A DNA stretch of 64,000 nt from a bacterium. Its GTDB lineage: Bacteria; Vulcanimicrobiota; Vulcanimicrobiia; Vulcanimicrobiales; Vulcanimicrobiaceae. The notes beneath the pieces were generated by a model. It saw only the letters and a list, made by a program, of their open reading frames with translations, searched no databases and was not told where the DNA came from. The translations under genes and the position numbers were made by a program. Each line of letters begins with the position of its first letter. The stretch's first letter is position 1. Below are positions 46,665-54,931 of this stretch, piece after piece. The stretch lies in NCBI GenBank assembly GCA_021790935.1, contig JAJYFL010000001.1:124001-188000 (forward strand), read 5' to 3'.

Positions 46665-47692
46665 GGGTCGCCGTCGACGCGCAACTCGCCGCCGGCACGG
46701 CGACCGGCATCGGCGAGTATGCGAGTGGATTGATCGCGGCGGTACGCAGCTGCGGTGCCGACGTGGTGGAACTCTCGGAGAAGAACCTGGACCCGTGGCG
46801 TTTCGACCGCCGCGTCTACTGGGATCAGCTCCTCCTGCCGCGCCGCGCGCGCGCGAGCCATGCCGATCTCCTGCACTGCACGGCCGGTACGATGCCTCTG
46901 CGGTTGCCGCTTCCGACCATCGTGACCGTGCACGACGTGGCTTGGCTCAAAGTACAGCGCCACGCACGGTGGTACGCGCGCTACTACTTCGGCACGTTCT
47001 CGCTGCGGCGCTATCGCGACGCGCGCCGCATTCTGGTCGATTCGCAGTTTTCGCGCAACGAACTCTTGGACGTCTTGGACGTCGCGCCCGAAAAGATCGA
47101 GGTCGTCTATCCCGGCGTCGCGGACGATTTCTGCGCGATTCGCCGCGAGCGGCTAGAGGAGCGGATCGTCCTCATCCCCGGAACGGTCGAGCGCCGCAAG
47201 AACGTCGAGATCGCGATCCGCGCGCTCGCATACGTGCCGGATGCGCAGCTGGTCTCGGTCGGGCCGTTCACGGCGTACCGCGACGAGTGCGCGCGGCTCG
47301 CGCGGCGGTTGGGCGTTGAAGACCGCGTGCAGTTTCGCGGCTACGTCCCGCGAAGCACGTTGCTGCACCTCTACGCGACCTGTGCCCTGGTCGCGGTGCC
47401 ATCGCGATACGAAGGCTTCGGGTACGCGGCCGCGCAAGCGTTGTGCGCCGGAGCCCCGGTCCTCGCTGCAGCCAGCAGTTCGCTGCCGGAGGTGGTCGGC
47501 GCGGCCGCGCCGCTGATCGATCCGTACGACGTCGATGCGTGGGCGCAAGCTTTTCGCGTGGTCCTCGACGGGCGCGAAGCTGCCGAAGATCGCGCGCGGA
47601 GCGCTCGCGCCAGCGCAATCGAACGTTTCTCGTGGCGCTCCATCGGCCGCACGATGCTCGGCGCATACGAGCGGGCGCTCGCAGACCGTTGA
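46661..47692 (+). CDS. Family GT4-like glycosyltransferase
   Basis: The 343-residue product has the GT-B layout of retaining family 4 enzymes: an N-terminal domain starting VAVDAQLAAGTATGIGEY, TVHDVAW, SQFSRNELLDVLDVAPEKIEVVYPGV, and a C-terminal donor domain with VPSRYEGFGYAAAQALCAGAPVLAAASSSLPEVVG (the E(x7)E motif). GT4 enzymes transfer sugars from nucleotide donors to lipids or glycans. The ATG at 46661 overlaps the TPR stop as ATGA. With the exported and TPR proteins it may serve a surface glycan. Confidence 0.9.
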   Translation: MRVAVDAQLAAGTATGIGEYASGLIAAVRSCGADVVELSEKNLDPWRFDRRVYWDQLLLPRRARASHADLLHCTAGTMPLRLPLPTIVTVHDVAWLKVQRHARWYARYYFGTFSLRRYRDARRILVDSQFSRNELLDVLDVAPEKIEVVYPGVADDFCAIRRERLEERIVLIPGTVERRKNVEIAIRALAYVPDAQLVSVGPFTAYRDECARLARRLGVEDRVQFRGYVPRSTLLHLYATCALVAVPSRYEGFGYAAAQALCAGAPVLAAASSSLPEVVGAAAPLIDPYDVDAWAQAFRVVLDGREAAEDRARSARASAIERFSWRSIGRTMLGAYERALADR

Positions 47693-47704
47693 ACGGCGGA
47701 GCGG

Positions 47705-49360
47705 CTAATAAACCGGCGAGCCGGGGGCGCCGGGGGGGACGCTGCCGTCGTCCGGCGCGAGGATGAGTCGGAGCGGATAGCTCGACCCGCCCTCGGGAAT
47801 CGTCTCGATCGTTACGCGAACGAAACCTTTGGCGGGAACGACGTACTGCCGGATCTTGTAACGCGAGAACGGCGGCACTTGGTGCGACTGAACGAGCACG
47901 CCGTCGATCAGGTAGGTTCCGGTCGCGTATCCGCCGCGCGGGTTTTCGTAGATCGCGATCGGCTGCGGTACGGCCGTCGGGTTCTCCACCATGACGACGA
48001 ACGACTGTAGGACGCCGTAATCGCCCGATAGCGCTTCGCCCCGCATGAGATTCGGCAGCGGGATCTGGCCGATCGGGAGTTCGAGATAGGGATCGGTCAC
48101 GCTCCACAGCGCGCTGTAGTGAAACTCCGGGATCGCATAGATGCCCCGCGCGTGCCGTTGCGTTCCATGCAGCAGCTCGCCGCCGGCCGCCGGGACGACG
48201 TGCGATGCGCTTGCGTTCTCTGCAAAGAGCGTAAGACGTACGACGCTGCCGTTGAGGACGCGTAGTTGCAACAGGTTGCAGACGACGTTCTTTGCGGGGA
48301 GTTCTTGCTCGCTGAGGTTCATCGTGCCGTAACCCGGAATCTCGATGATCCTGCCCTCGTTCTGCACCAAGCGCACCAAGAACCGGCGGGTCGAGTCGTG
48401 CCCGACCTCCATCTCGTTTTTCCCGGGGCCACCGGCTCCGCTGATAAACTGGACGATCGCCGGCTCGGGCGACCGATTGACCGCCTGCAGCACGATGCGG
48501 CGGTCCGGCTCGCCCGGCGGATTGTAATGAAAGTATAAGAAACGCGATGGCTGCTCGCGCTTGAGATCCGCGGTGAAGAGCACGCCGTCGGCCTCGAGCT
48601 TCTCGGGGTAGTCGCTAACCATGAGCGATCTCGGCCGAATCTTCGGCGCGGCCATATTTGTAACGCGCACCGCAGTCGTAGCCCGAACGCCGAAATACCC
48701 TTTTCCTTGAATCAGAATCGGAACGTTCAGCGTAGCCACGTCGTCTTGAGCGAGCGGGGTGTCGAACGAGACGTCCTCCACGCCCGTGACGACCTGCGCC
48801 CCCGGCCGCAATCGGGCGAGCGCGGTCGCCGCGGCGACGGCCTGGCGCTTCACGAACAGCGAACTCGCCGGATCTCCCGTAATGCGTATCGACGCCGTGG
48901 CGACGACGCTTCCCGCCTTGTATGCGACGCGGACGGGGATGTTCGCGGTCATGCCGCGCTGATCGGTGACCGTAACGACGGTCGTGCCGGGCGCCTTTCC
49001 CGTTAGCGTGACCGTCAGCGCCACCTGGTCCACGCGCACGCCGACGAGCGTTGGATCGGCAGCCGCAGCCGTGATGGTTCCGAGTACCGAGCCGGCCTGA
49101 ACGACCCGCTCCGAACCGACGGGGACCTCGGCCGCTGCGGGGTTGACGACGATGGGCGGCTGCGTCGCGGTGGCGGCCGGCGATGGGCTAGGTGATGGAC
49201 TCGACGATGGGCTCCCCGCGGGGGTTGCCGCTACCGAAGGTGAGGGGAACGGCGAAGGCGAGGGCGGCGGTGCCGTGGCGGGCCCGGCAGCGGACGCGAC
49301 GACAACGCCGGCCGCAAAGATCGCGGCAGCGAGAAACGCCCGAACGGCGGCGCCTCGCAC
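47705..49360 (-). CDS. Secreted Pro/Ser-rich protein with pilus/secretin N-like domain
   Basis: The 551-residue product has a signal peptide (FLAAAIFAAGVVVASA), a Pro/Ser/Ala-rich linker (about 27-70) and an Ig-like module (about 72-145). The module has the VTLTGKAPGTTVVTVTDQRG pattern of the secretin/pilus N-terminal domain (T2SS-T3SS_pil_N type). The remaining 400 residues are strand-rich and of no recognised family, with only one Cys. It begins 14 bases after recQ and may share its transcript, but no functional link to recQ is apparent. It converges with the glycosyltransferase gene. Confidence 0.7.
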   Translation of the reverse strand: MRGAAVRAFLAAAIFAAGVVVASAAGPATAPPPSPSPFPSPSVAATPAGSPSSSPSPSPSPAATATQPPIVVNPAAAEVPVGSERVVQAGSVLGTITAAAADPTLVGVRVDQVALTVTLTGKAPGTTVVTVTDQRGMTANIPVRVAYKAGSVVATASIRITGDPASSLFVKRQAVAAATALARLRPGAQVVTGVEDVSFDTPLAQDDVATLNVPILIQGKGYFGVRATTAVRVTNMAAPKIRPRSLMVSDYPEKLEADGVLFTADLKREQPSRFLYFHYNPPGEPDRRIVLQAVNRSPEPAIVQFISGAGGPGKNEMEVGHDSTRRFLVRLVQNEGRIIEIPGYGTMNLSEQELPAKNVVCNLLQLRVLNGSVVRLTLFAENASASHVVPAAGGELLHGTQRHARGIYAIPEFHYSALWSVTDPYLELPIGQIPLPNLMRGEALSGDYGVLQSFVVMVENPTAVPQPIAIYENPRGGYATGTYLIDGVLVQSHQVPPFSRYKIRQYVVPAKGFVRVTIETIPEGGSSYPLRLILAPDDGSVPPGAPGSPVY

Positions 49361-49374
49361 GGGTGGTATCCGGT

Positions 49375-51006
49375 TCAGGCGATCTTTGCCTCGTCGCGGC
49401 GAACCGCCGAAGCGAGCAGCGTCTTATACCCTACGCTTGGAAACAGCACGGTGACGAAGTCTTTCTCAGCGCGCTCCACGGTGCCCTGTCCCCATTTGGG
49501 ATGATACACGACGTCGGCGATGCGATACCCGAGCGGATCGACGGCTGCCGAATGGCCAACGGCCCGCAGGCAGTTGTCGCACGCGCCGCAGTTGCCGCGT
49601 TCGTAGTCCTCGCCGAAGTAGTTCAAGATGAATTTACGCCGGCACGCCGAGGTTTCGGCGTACTGCATGATCATCGCAAGTTTGCTCTGGTCGTACGACT
49701 TCTTGGTGTCGTAGTTTGCGAGGTTCAGCGCCATATCGCGGTTCTGATGTGCCGCTTGCGTGAGCGCGTACCGCGAGGGCCCCGGCATCTGGATGTAGCC
49801 GCCCTTCTTGAGCAGCGCGAGGATGACTTTGAGTTTCGTGAGCGGCAACTGCAGGATCTTGCGCAGATCGGTCGTCGAAACGCCGCCGTCTTGCCCGCCG
49901 AAGATCTCGAGCGTACCGAAGACGCGCTGCACGTCTTCGACGTCCGGGTACTTTCCGGTGAGGAAGTAGTGCTGAACCCGCGTGTCGCCGCTGCGATAGA
50001 TGAGGATGCAGTTTGCAGGCAGTCCGTCGCGCCCGGCGCGCCCCGCCTCCTGCGTGTACGCCTCGACCGAGCCCGGCAGATCGTAGTGCACGACGAAGCG
50101 GATGTTCGGTTTGTCGATGCCTAGGCCGAACGCGTTGGTTGCGACCACGGCGCGGATATGCTCGGCCATAAAAAGTTCGTGTACGGAGGTGCGATCGTGT
50201 TTGTGCATCTTTGAGTGGTAGACCGCGGTCGGGATTCCGAGCCGGTCCTGCAGGTAACCCTGCACCTCGAGTGCGTTCTTAATAGTAGCCGTGTAGACGA
50301 TGCCGGTGCCGGCGAGCCCGTCGCCTTGCGTGAAGAGCGCCTTCAACGTCTTGAACTTGTCGGCTTCCTTCTCGGCCCGGCGCACGCCGTAGATGAGGTT
50401 CGGCCGGTCGAATCCTTTCACGACGGGTTTCACCAGCGGAATGCCGAGTTGGTTCAAGACATCCTCGCGCACCGCCGGCGTTGCCGTTGCCGTCAGCGCG
50501 AGGACGGTTGGATGACCGAGGCGTTCGATGACCTGGCCGAGAGCCAGGTACGCTGGGCGGAAATCGTGTCCCCATTGACTGATGCAGTGCGCTTCGTCGA
50601 CGACGAAGAGCGGAATCGGGATCGACTCCAACAGACTGAGGAACCGCTCGTCCTCGAGTTTCTCGGGCGTTACGAAGACGATCTTTAGCCGGCCGCTGCG
50701 AACGCGGTCGAGCGCGGCGGCCTCCTGCTCCTCCGAGAGCGTCGAGTTGAGCGCGATCACGTCTTCGATACCGTGCTCCCGCAGCATGTCGAGCTGGTCC
50801 TTCATCAGTGCGATGAGCGGGCTGACCACGACCGTCGTTCCGCCAAGCAAGAGCGCCGGCAGCTGGTAGGTGAGGCTCTTGCCGGCGCCGGTCGCCAAGA
50901 TCGCAAGCGTATCCTGCCCGCTGACGACGCGACGAACGACCTCTTCCTGACCCTGGAAGAAGGAATCGAAACCGAACTTCTCGCGAAGCGCAGCTCGTAG
51001 ATCCAC
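49375..51006 (-). CDS. recQ: RecQ-family ATP-dependent DNA helicase with a DUF3553-like tail
   Basis: The product has about 543 residues. The RecQ core has the Q motif (FFQGQEEVV), Walker A TGAGKS, DEAH as [21 protein letters not shown] and the C-terminal helicase motifs [17 protein letters not shown] and [11 protein letters not shown] four-Cys zinc site (C...C..C..C, ending CGACDNC) follows. There is no clear HRDC domain; instead the last 50 residues ([31 protein letters not shown]) look like the Tudor-like DUF3553/UvrD tail. The GTG at 51006 has GGAGAGG upstream; an ATG at 51060 is in frame without a ribosome site. Confidence 0.9.
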   Translation of the reverse strand: MDLRAALREKFGFDSFFQGQEEVVRRVVSGQDTLAILATGAGKSLTYQLPALLLGGTTVVVSPLIALMKDQLDMLREHGIEDVIALNSTLSEEQEAAALDRVRSGRLKIVFVTPEKLEDERFLSLLESIPIPLFVVDEAHCISQWGHDFRPAYLALGQVIERLGHPTVLALTATATPAVREDVLNQLGIPLVKPVVKGFDRPNLIYGVRRAEKEADKFKTLKALFTQGDGLAGTGIVYTATIKNALEVQGYLQDRLGIPTAVYHSKMHKHDRTSVHELFMAEHIRAVVATNAFGLGIDKPNIRFVVHYDLPGSVEAYTQEAGRAGRDGLPANCILIYRSGDTRVQHYFLTGKYPDVEDVQRVFGTLEIFGGQDGGVSTTDLRKILQLPLTKLKVILALLKKGGYIQMPGPSRYALTQAAHQNRDMALNLANYDTKKSYDQSKLAMIMQYAETSACRRKFILNYFGEDYERGNCGACDNCLRAVGHSAAVDPLGYRIADVVYHPKWGQGTVERAEKDFVTVLFPSVGYKTLLASAVRRDEAKIA

Positions 51007-51137
51007 GCTGATGTCCTCTCCGGCCGAGCGCAGCGGCAAGGCCAAGACGCTCCCCTTCATAACGCAGAAGGAGGCGGCTTCGAATCAAGTATACCCCACG
51101 GCAGGCGCTGCGAAACGCGAAAAAGTACCAACGAGGG

Positions 51138-52673
51138 GTGTCTCTTTATCGTACCTGGCGCCCGAGGACCTTCGCCGGCCTGGTCGGCCAAGATGCCGTC
51201 GTCCGCACGCTCGCCAGTGCCGTCGAAGGCGGCAAGCTGGCCCACGCCTATCTCTTCTCGGGGCCTCGCGGTTCGGGCAAGACTTCCGCAGCCAAGATTC
51301 TCGCCCGCTGCATAAACTGCGCGGCCGGTCCGACCGCCGAGCCCGACAACACCTGCGAGAACTGCACGGCGATGCTGGCTGGGACCGCGCTCGACGTCCT
51401 GGAGATCGATGCGGCGAGCAATCGCGGCATCGAGGACATTCGCGCGCTGCGCGAGGCCGTCAAGTTCGCACCGTCGACGATGCGCATGAAAGTCTACATT
51501 ATCGACGAGGCGCACATGCTGACAAAAGAAGGGGCCAACGCGTTTCTCAAGACGCTCGAAGAACCACCGCCGCACGCCGTCTTCATCCTCGCGACGACCG
51601 AGCCGGAGAAACTCCCGGTGACGATTCTTTCGCGCTGCCAGCGCTATGCGTTCGGGCGCATCGCGATCCCGGTGATGATCGGCCGGATGCGCGAGATCGC
51701 GATCGCCGAACGCATCGCGATCGACGACGGCGCGCTCTCGGCGATCGCCTATCGTGCCGACGGCGGCTTGCGCGACGCACTTACGATGCTCGAACAGGCG
51801 GCATCGTTCGTCACCGAGGGCGAGACCATCTCGGTCGAGACGATCGACCTGGCCTTCGGCGCGACCGGCCGCGAGGTTGCGCGCGCGTTGCTGGACCACG
51901 CGATCGAGCGCGACGCGGCCGCCGTGCTGCGGAGCATCGACGAGGCCGGCGACGCCGGAGCCGACATGCAGGTATTGATTCGCAGTTTAATCGGTGAGTT
52001 TCGCAACCTGTTGGTGGCGCGCGTCGATCCCGGCCTGCTCTCGCGCGATCTCGCGCCGGAAGATGCGCGGCGGGCGGCCGAACGCGCCGGCGCGCTTACT
52101 CAAGCGCAGATCGTCCGCGCGCTGCACCTGCTGACCGAAGCCCTCGCCATGGCGCGCAGCTCGGGCCATCCGCGCCTCGAGCTCGAAACGGCGATGCTGC
52201 GCTACGTGCTTGCGGGAGAGGATCAGACGCTGGAAACGCTCGGCGCGCGCGTGAGCGCGCTCGAGGGGCGCGCGGCGGCTCCCGCAGCGAAGGCGGCTCC
52301 CGCGGCGAAGACGGCTACGGCGCCGAAAGCCGGCGGCCCGATAACGATTCAGAGAGTGCGGGCTGCGTGGCAATCGATACGAACGAAGGTCGAGAGCGAG
52401 CGCGCGACCCTGCGCGTACAGCTCTCGCGGGCGATGCCCGAAGCGGTCGAAGGCCACGCGCTGATCGTGAGGCTTGCCGACGCGTGGATGGTCGATACCC
52501 TCCGGGAGCACGCCGCGCTGATCGAAAGCGCGGTTGCCGACGTTCTAGGAGCGCCGCTGCGCGTCACCTTCAAAGCCGATGCGCGCGGCAAGGGCGGCGC
52601 AGCGCCGGCTCCGCTCGCCGAAGAGAATCCCGACGTGCTCTTTCAATACGCCAACGAACGGATAAAGCCATGA
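51138..52673 (+). CDS. dnaX: DNA polymerase III gamma/tau subunit
   Basis: DnaX forms the clamp-loader core. The 511-residue product starts SLYRTWRPRTFAGLVGQD, with Walker A GPRGSGKTS (42-50), the zinc module C-x8-C-x2-C-type around CINCAAG to TCENC, Walker B region IIDEAHMLTKEGANAFLKTLEEPP, and the sensor ATTEPEKLPVTILSRCQR. The C-terminal third has an Ala-rich linker and a polymerase-binding-like domain. No programmed-frameshift slippery run was seen, so a separate gamma form is not indicated. The GTG start lies in a short divergent region with recQ. Confidence 0.95.
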   Translation: MSLYRTWRPRTFAGLVGQDAVVRTLASAVEGGKLAHAYLFSGPRGSGKTSAAKILARCINCAAGPTAEPDNTCENCTAMLAGTALDVLEIDAASNRGIEDIRALREAVKFAPSTMRMKVYIIDEAHMLTKEGANAFLKTLEEPPPHAVFILATTEPEKLPVTILSRCQRYAFGRIAIPVMIGRMREIAIAERIAIDDGALSAIAYRADGGLRDALTMLEQAASFVTEGETISVETIDLAFGATGREVARALLDHAIERDAAAVLRSIDEAGDAGADMQVLIRSLIGEFRNLLVARVDPGLLSRDLAPEDARRAAERAGALTQAQIVRALHLLTEALAMARSSGHPRLELETAMLRYVLAGEDQTLETLGARVSALEGRAAAPAAKAAPAAKTATAPKAGGPITIQRVRAAWQSIRTKVESERATLRVQLSRAMPEAVEGHALIVRLADAWMVDTLREHAALIESAVADVLGAPLRVTFKADARGKGGAAPAPLAEENPDVLFQYANERIKP

Positions 52674-52981
52674 TGAATCAGGCCCAGTTGATGGCCCAGA
52701 TGCGCAAGATGCAGACCGAGATGGCCAAGGCGCAAGAAGAACTCGCAGGAACGGTCGTCACCGGCGCGGCCGCCGGCGGGAGCGTCAAGATCGAGATGAC
52801 CTGCGACCACCGCGTCAAGAGCGTCTTGATCGCCAAAGAGGCGCTCGACCCGGAGAACGTGGAGATGCTCGAAGACCTCTTGGTAATCGCGTGTAACGCC
52901 GCGCTTCAAAATGTCGAAGAGACGGCCCAGCGGCGCATGGGCGCCTTGACGGGCGGCATGCGCATCCCCGGCCTGACGTAG
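52670..52981 (+). CDS. ybaB: YbaB/EbfC-family nucleoid-associated protein
   Basis: The 103-residue product is helical at the start (QLMAQMRKMQTEMAKAQEEL) and contains the YbaB core GTVVTGAAAGGSVKIEMTCDHRVKSVLI. YbaB forms dimers that bind DNA with little specificity and is nearly always between dnaX and recR, as here. The start overlaps the dnaX stop; the ATG at 52673 (codon 2) is an alternative. Confidence 0.95.
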   Translation: MMNQAQLMAQMRKMQTEMAKAQEELAGTVVTGAAAGGSVKIEMTCDHRVKSVLIAKEALDPENVEMLEDLLVIACNAALQNVEETAQRRMGALTGGMRIPGLT

Positions 52982-52992
52982 ATCGCAACGGC

Positions 52993-53601
52993 GTGCCGAA
53001 TCCCGGTTCGATCGCGGGTCCCGTAGCATCCCTGATCAACGAGTTCAGCAAACTCCCGACGGTCGGTCCGAAGACGGCGGCACGGCTGGTCTTCTACCTG
53101 CTCAATCGTCCGCGAAGCGAAGCGCAGTCGCTGGCGGAGGCGATTCTCGCGGTCAAGGACCGCGTGCGCCTTTGCTCGATCTGCTTTTCGATAACCGAGG
53201 AAGACCCGTGTCCGCTCTGCACCGACGAGCGCCGCGACCGCAGTCTCCTCTGCGTCGTCGCCGAGGCGAAAGACATCTACTCGCTCGAGCGGACGTCGGC
53301 ATACAAGGGCCGCTACCACGTGCTTGGGGGGCTCATCTCGCCGATGGACGGCATCGGCCCCGGGCAACTGCGGGTCAAACAGTTGGTCGATCGCGTCGGC
53401 TCGGAACGGCCCCAGGAGATCGTCATCGCCACCAACCCGAACGCGGAAGGCGAGGCCACCGCGCTCTACCTCTCCCGCCTGCTCGTACCGCTCGGCGTGA
53501 CCGTGACGCGGCTGGCGTACGGCCTGCCGATCGGCGGCGATCTCGACTACGCGGACGAAGTGACGCTCGCGAAGGCGCTCGAAGGCCGCCGCACCCTGTA
53601 A
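52993..53601 (+). CDS. recR: Recombination mediator RecR
   Basis: RecR acts with RecF and RecO in gap repair. The 202-residue product has an N-terminal helix-hairpin-helix (SKLPTVGPKTAARLVFYLL), a zinc finger C-x2-C-x8-C-x2-C (CSICFSITEEDPCPLC) and a TOPRIM domain (LLCVVAEAKDIYSLERT, IATNPNAEGEATALYL), ending with the Walker-like YGLPIGGDLDYAD. The GTG start follows ybaB by 11 bases. recF is at 18937. Confidence 0.96.
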   Translation: MPNPGSIAGPVASLINEFSKLPTVGPKTAARLVFYLLNRPRSEAQSLAEAILAVKDRVRLCSICFSITEEDPCPLCTDERRDRSLLCVVAEAKDIYSLERTSAYKGRYHVLGGLISPMDGIGPGQLRVKQLVDRVGSERPQEIVIATNPNAEGEATALYLSRLLVPLGVTVTRLAYGLPIGGDLDYADEVTLAKALEGRRTL

Positions 53602-53617
53602 GCTTGCCCCGGCTCCG

Positions 53618-53636
53618 TACTTTGTGATACAAAGTA
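53618..53636. promoter_or_regulatory. Perfect palindromic operator upstream of the membrane protein/wHTH pair
   Basis: TACTTTGT-GAT-ACAAAGTA is a perfect 8-bp inverted repeat around a 3-base centre, ending four bases before the first ATG. It contains the -10-like GATACA and leaves no room for a ribosome site, so transcription probably starts near the ATG and binding of a dimeric regulator here would block it. The winged-helix protein at 54246 is the obvious candidate ligand. Confidence 0.75.
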
Positions 53637-53640
53637 ATGG

Positions 53641-54249
53641 ATGATGAGCGATCTGGAACGCGCGCTCGCCGACATCGCCGAAGTGCGCGAGCGGTTGGCG
53701 ACGGTGCAACGCTTCAAGGGGTACTCCGGGATCGCGGCGGCGCTCTCAGGCGTCTTCGCGGGCGTCGCCGGGGTCGTGCAGTGGCTCCTCGTTCCGGTGC
53801 CGCGCACCGTTCCCGAAGGCCATCTCTACTTCGCGATTTGGCTCGTCTGCTGTTCCGCCGCCGTCGCGATCAACTACGGCGCCATCGCACATTGGTTCGT
53901 GAACGACGCAACGGCGCGCGACCGCTGGCAGACCGCCACGGTCGGCTTCTCGATCCTGCCCGCGGTCGCGATCAGCGCGGCGCTCTCGTTCGCGCTGCTG
54001 CGGGCGGATTCGTTCGGCTTACTGCCCGGACTGTGGTACGGCTGTTACGGCGTCGGGCTCTTCGCATCGCGCACGATGGTTCCGCGCGGCGTGGTGCCGA
54101 TCGCCGCGGCGTTCCTGCTGATCGGCATCGGCTTGCTCTTCGTTCCGGCTCGCATCGCGCTCGCATGGTGGACGCTTCCGCTGGGCTTCGGGCTCGGGCA
54201 GCTGGCCATCGGTTATTTCGTGATGCGCGAACGAACGGTGCGCGCGTGA
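53641..54249 (+). CDS. Multi-pass membrane protein paired with a winged-helix regulator
   Basis: The 202-residue product has a short soluble helical N-terminus (DLERALADIAEVRERLATVQ) and then about six hydrophobic segments. I recognise no transport signature. Its stop overlaps the next gene's GTG as GTGA. Membrane protein/winged-helix pairs behind one operator occur widely in bacteria, and the membrane partner is often of unknown role. ATGs at 53637 (other frame), 53641 and 53644 lie in a row without a Shine-Dalgarno site, which fits a leaderless message. Confidence 0.72.
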   Translation: MMSDLERALADIAEVRERLATVQRFKGYSGIAAALSGVFAGVAGVVQWLLVPVPRTVPEGHLYFAIWLVCCSAAVAINYGAIAHWFVNDATARDRWQTATVGFSILPAVAISAALSFALLRADSFGLLPGLWYGCYGVGLFASRTMVPRGVVPIAAAFLLIGIGLLFVPARIALAWWTLPLGFGLGQLAIGYFVMRERTVRA

Positions 54250-54611
54250 GCGGCACGCTCCCCGCCTTCTCGGCACTCGACCGCGTCTTTCACGAGCGCG
54301 GCCGGCTCGCGATCTGCAGTACGCTGGTCGCGCACCCGGACGGCGTCTCGTTTACGCAACTGCAGGACGCCTGCGACCTGACGGACGGGAACCTCAACCG
54401 CCACCTGCACGCCCTCGCGGAGATGGCGATCGTCGAGATGCGCCGCGTCAAGGGTATAGGCCGCCCGCAGACGATCGTGCGCATCACCGACGGCGGGCGC
54501 GAGCGGTTCCTCGAATACATCGATGCGCTCGAGGCCGTCGTGCGCGACGTTCAGCGCGCCCGCCGGCGCGGCGGCTCGCCGGCGCAGACGGTCCCGGCCA
54601 GCACGACGTAG
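54246..54611 (+). CDS. Winged-helix DNA-binding regulator (MarR/PF13601-like)
   Basis: The 121-residue product has a compact winged helix: FHERGRLAICSTLVAHPDGVSF in two parts, the recognition region LTDGNLNRHLHALAEMAIVEM, and the wing GIGRPQTIVRITDGGRERFLEYIDALE. This pattern matches the transcriptional regulators with the winged-helix domain PF13601, which act as dimers. It probably represses its own operon through the palindrome at 53618-53636. The GTG start overlaps the membrane-protein stop. Confidence 0.85.
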   Translation: MSGTLPAFSALDRVFHERGRLAICSTLVAHPDGVSFTQLQDACDLTDGNLNRHLHALAEMAIVEMRRVKGIGRPQTIVRITDGGRERFLEYIDALEAVVRDVQRARRRGGSPAQTVPASTT

Positions 54612-54931
54612 CGCGGTACCCGATCTTGGTCACTGGCGCCGATCGGGTCGCCCTCCGCGGGCGCTCGGCTTTGCTGTGTGCGGTTGCCAACGGGAATCGA
54701 ATCTGATTCCGATGATCCCGACGAGTAACGCGAAGTGCTAAAGAGTGTTGTGGTGTCAGGTCTTTCGGCCATTCGGTGCCCCGGCCGTTACCGCGCAAAG
54801 CTAGCGGGTGGCATCGGGTCCGTGCCACATCGGTGCCACGGAACGTTGAAAACGACCGGTTACCCGTCCGGCTTGATCCGGGAAGTTCGTGCAAGCACGG
54901 CGCCAAGCCGTGCGCAGCTAGAGTCGGGTGT
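54612..54931. other. Gene-free stretch at the edge of the accessory island
   Basis: No convincing gene was found in these 320 bases. They contain a short hairpin (GGAATC and GATTCC, 54693-54710) and a short direct repeat GTGCCAC-TCGGTGCCAC around 54820-54840. This is the junction between the high-GC chromosomal backbone and the lower-GC restriction-modification cluster, so a former insertion boundary may lie here, but no att-like duplication was identified. Confidence 0.5.

Noticed and set aside
51007-51137. SRP RNA gene upstream of dnaX, as in B. subtilis
   Set aside because: The gap is short, divergent with recQ and lacks the conserved GGAAG/GNRA-type apical sequence.
51138-52673. Programmed frameshift producing a short gamma form of DnaX
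   Set aside because: No A-rich slippery heptamer followed by a stop in the alternate frame was found in the linker region.
54693-54710. tRNA-like T-arm or tRNA fragment as an integration site
   Set aside because: The sequence is a simple 6-bp hairpin; no acceptor or anticodon stems pair around it on either strand.
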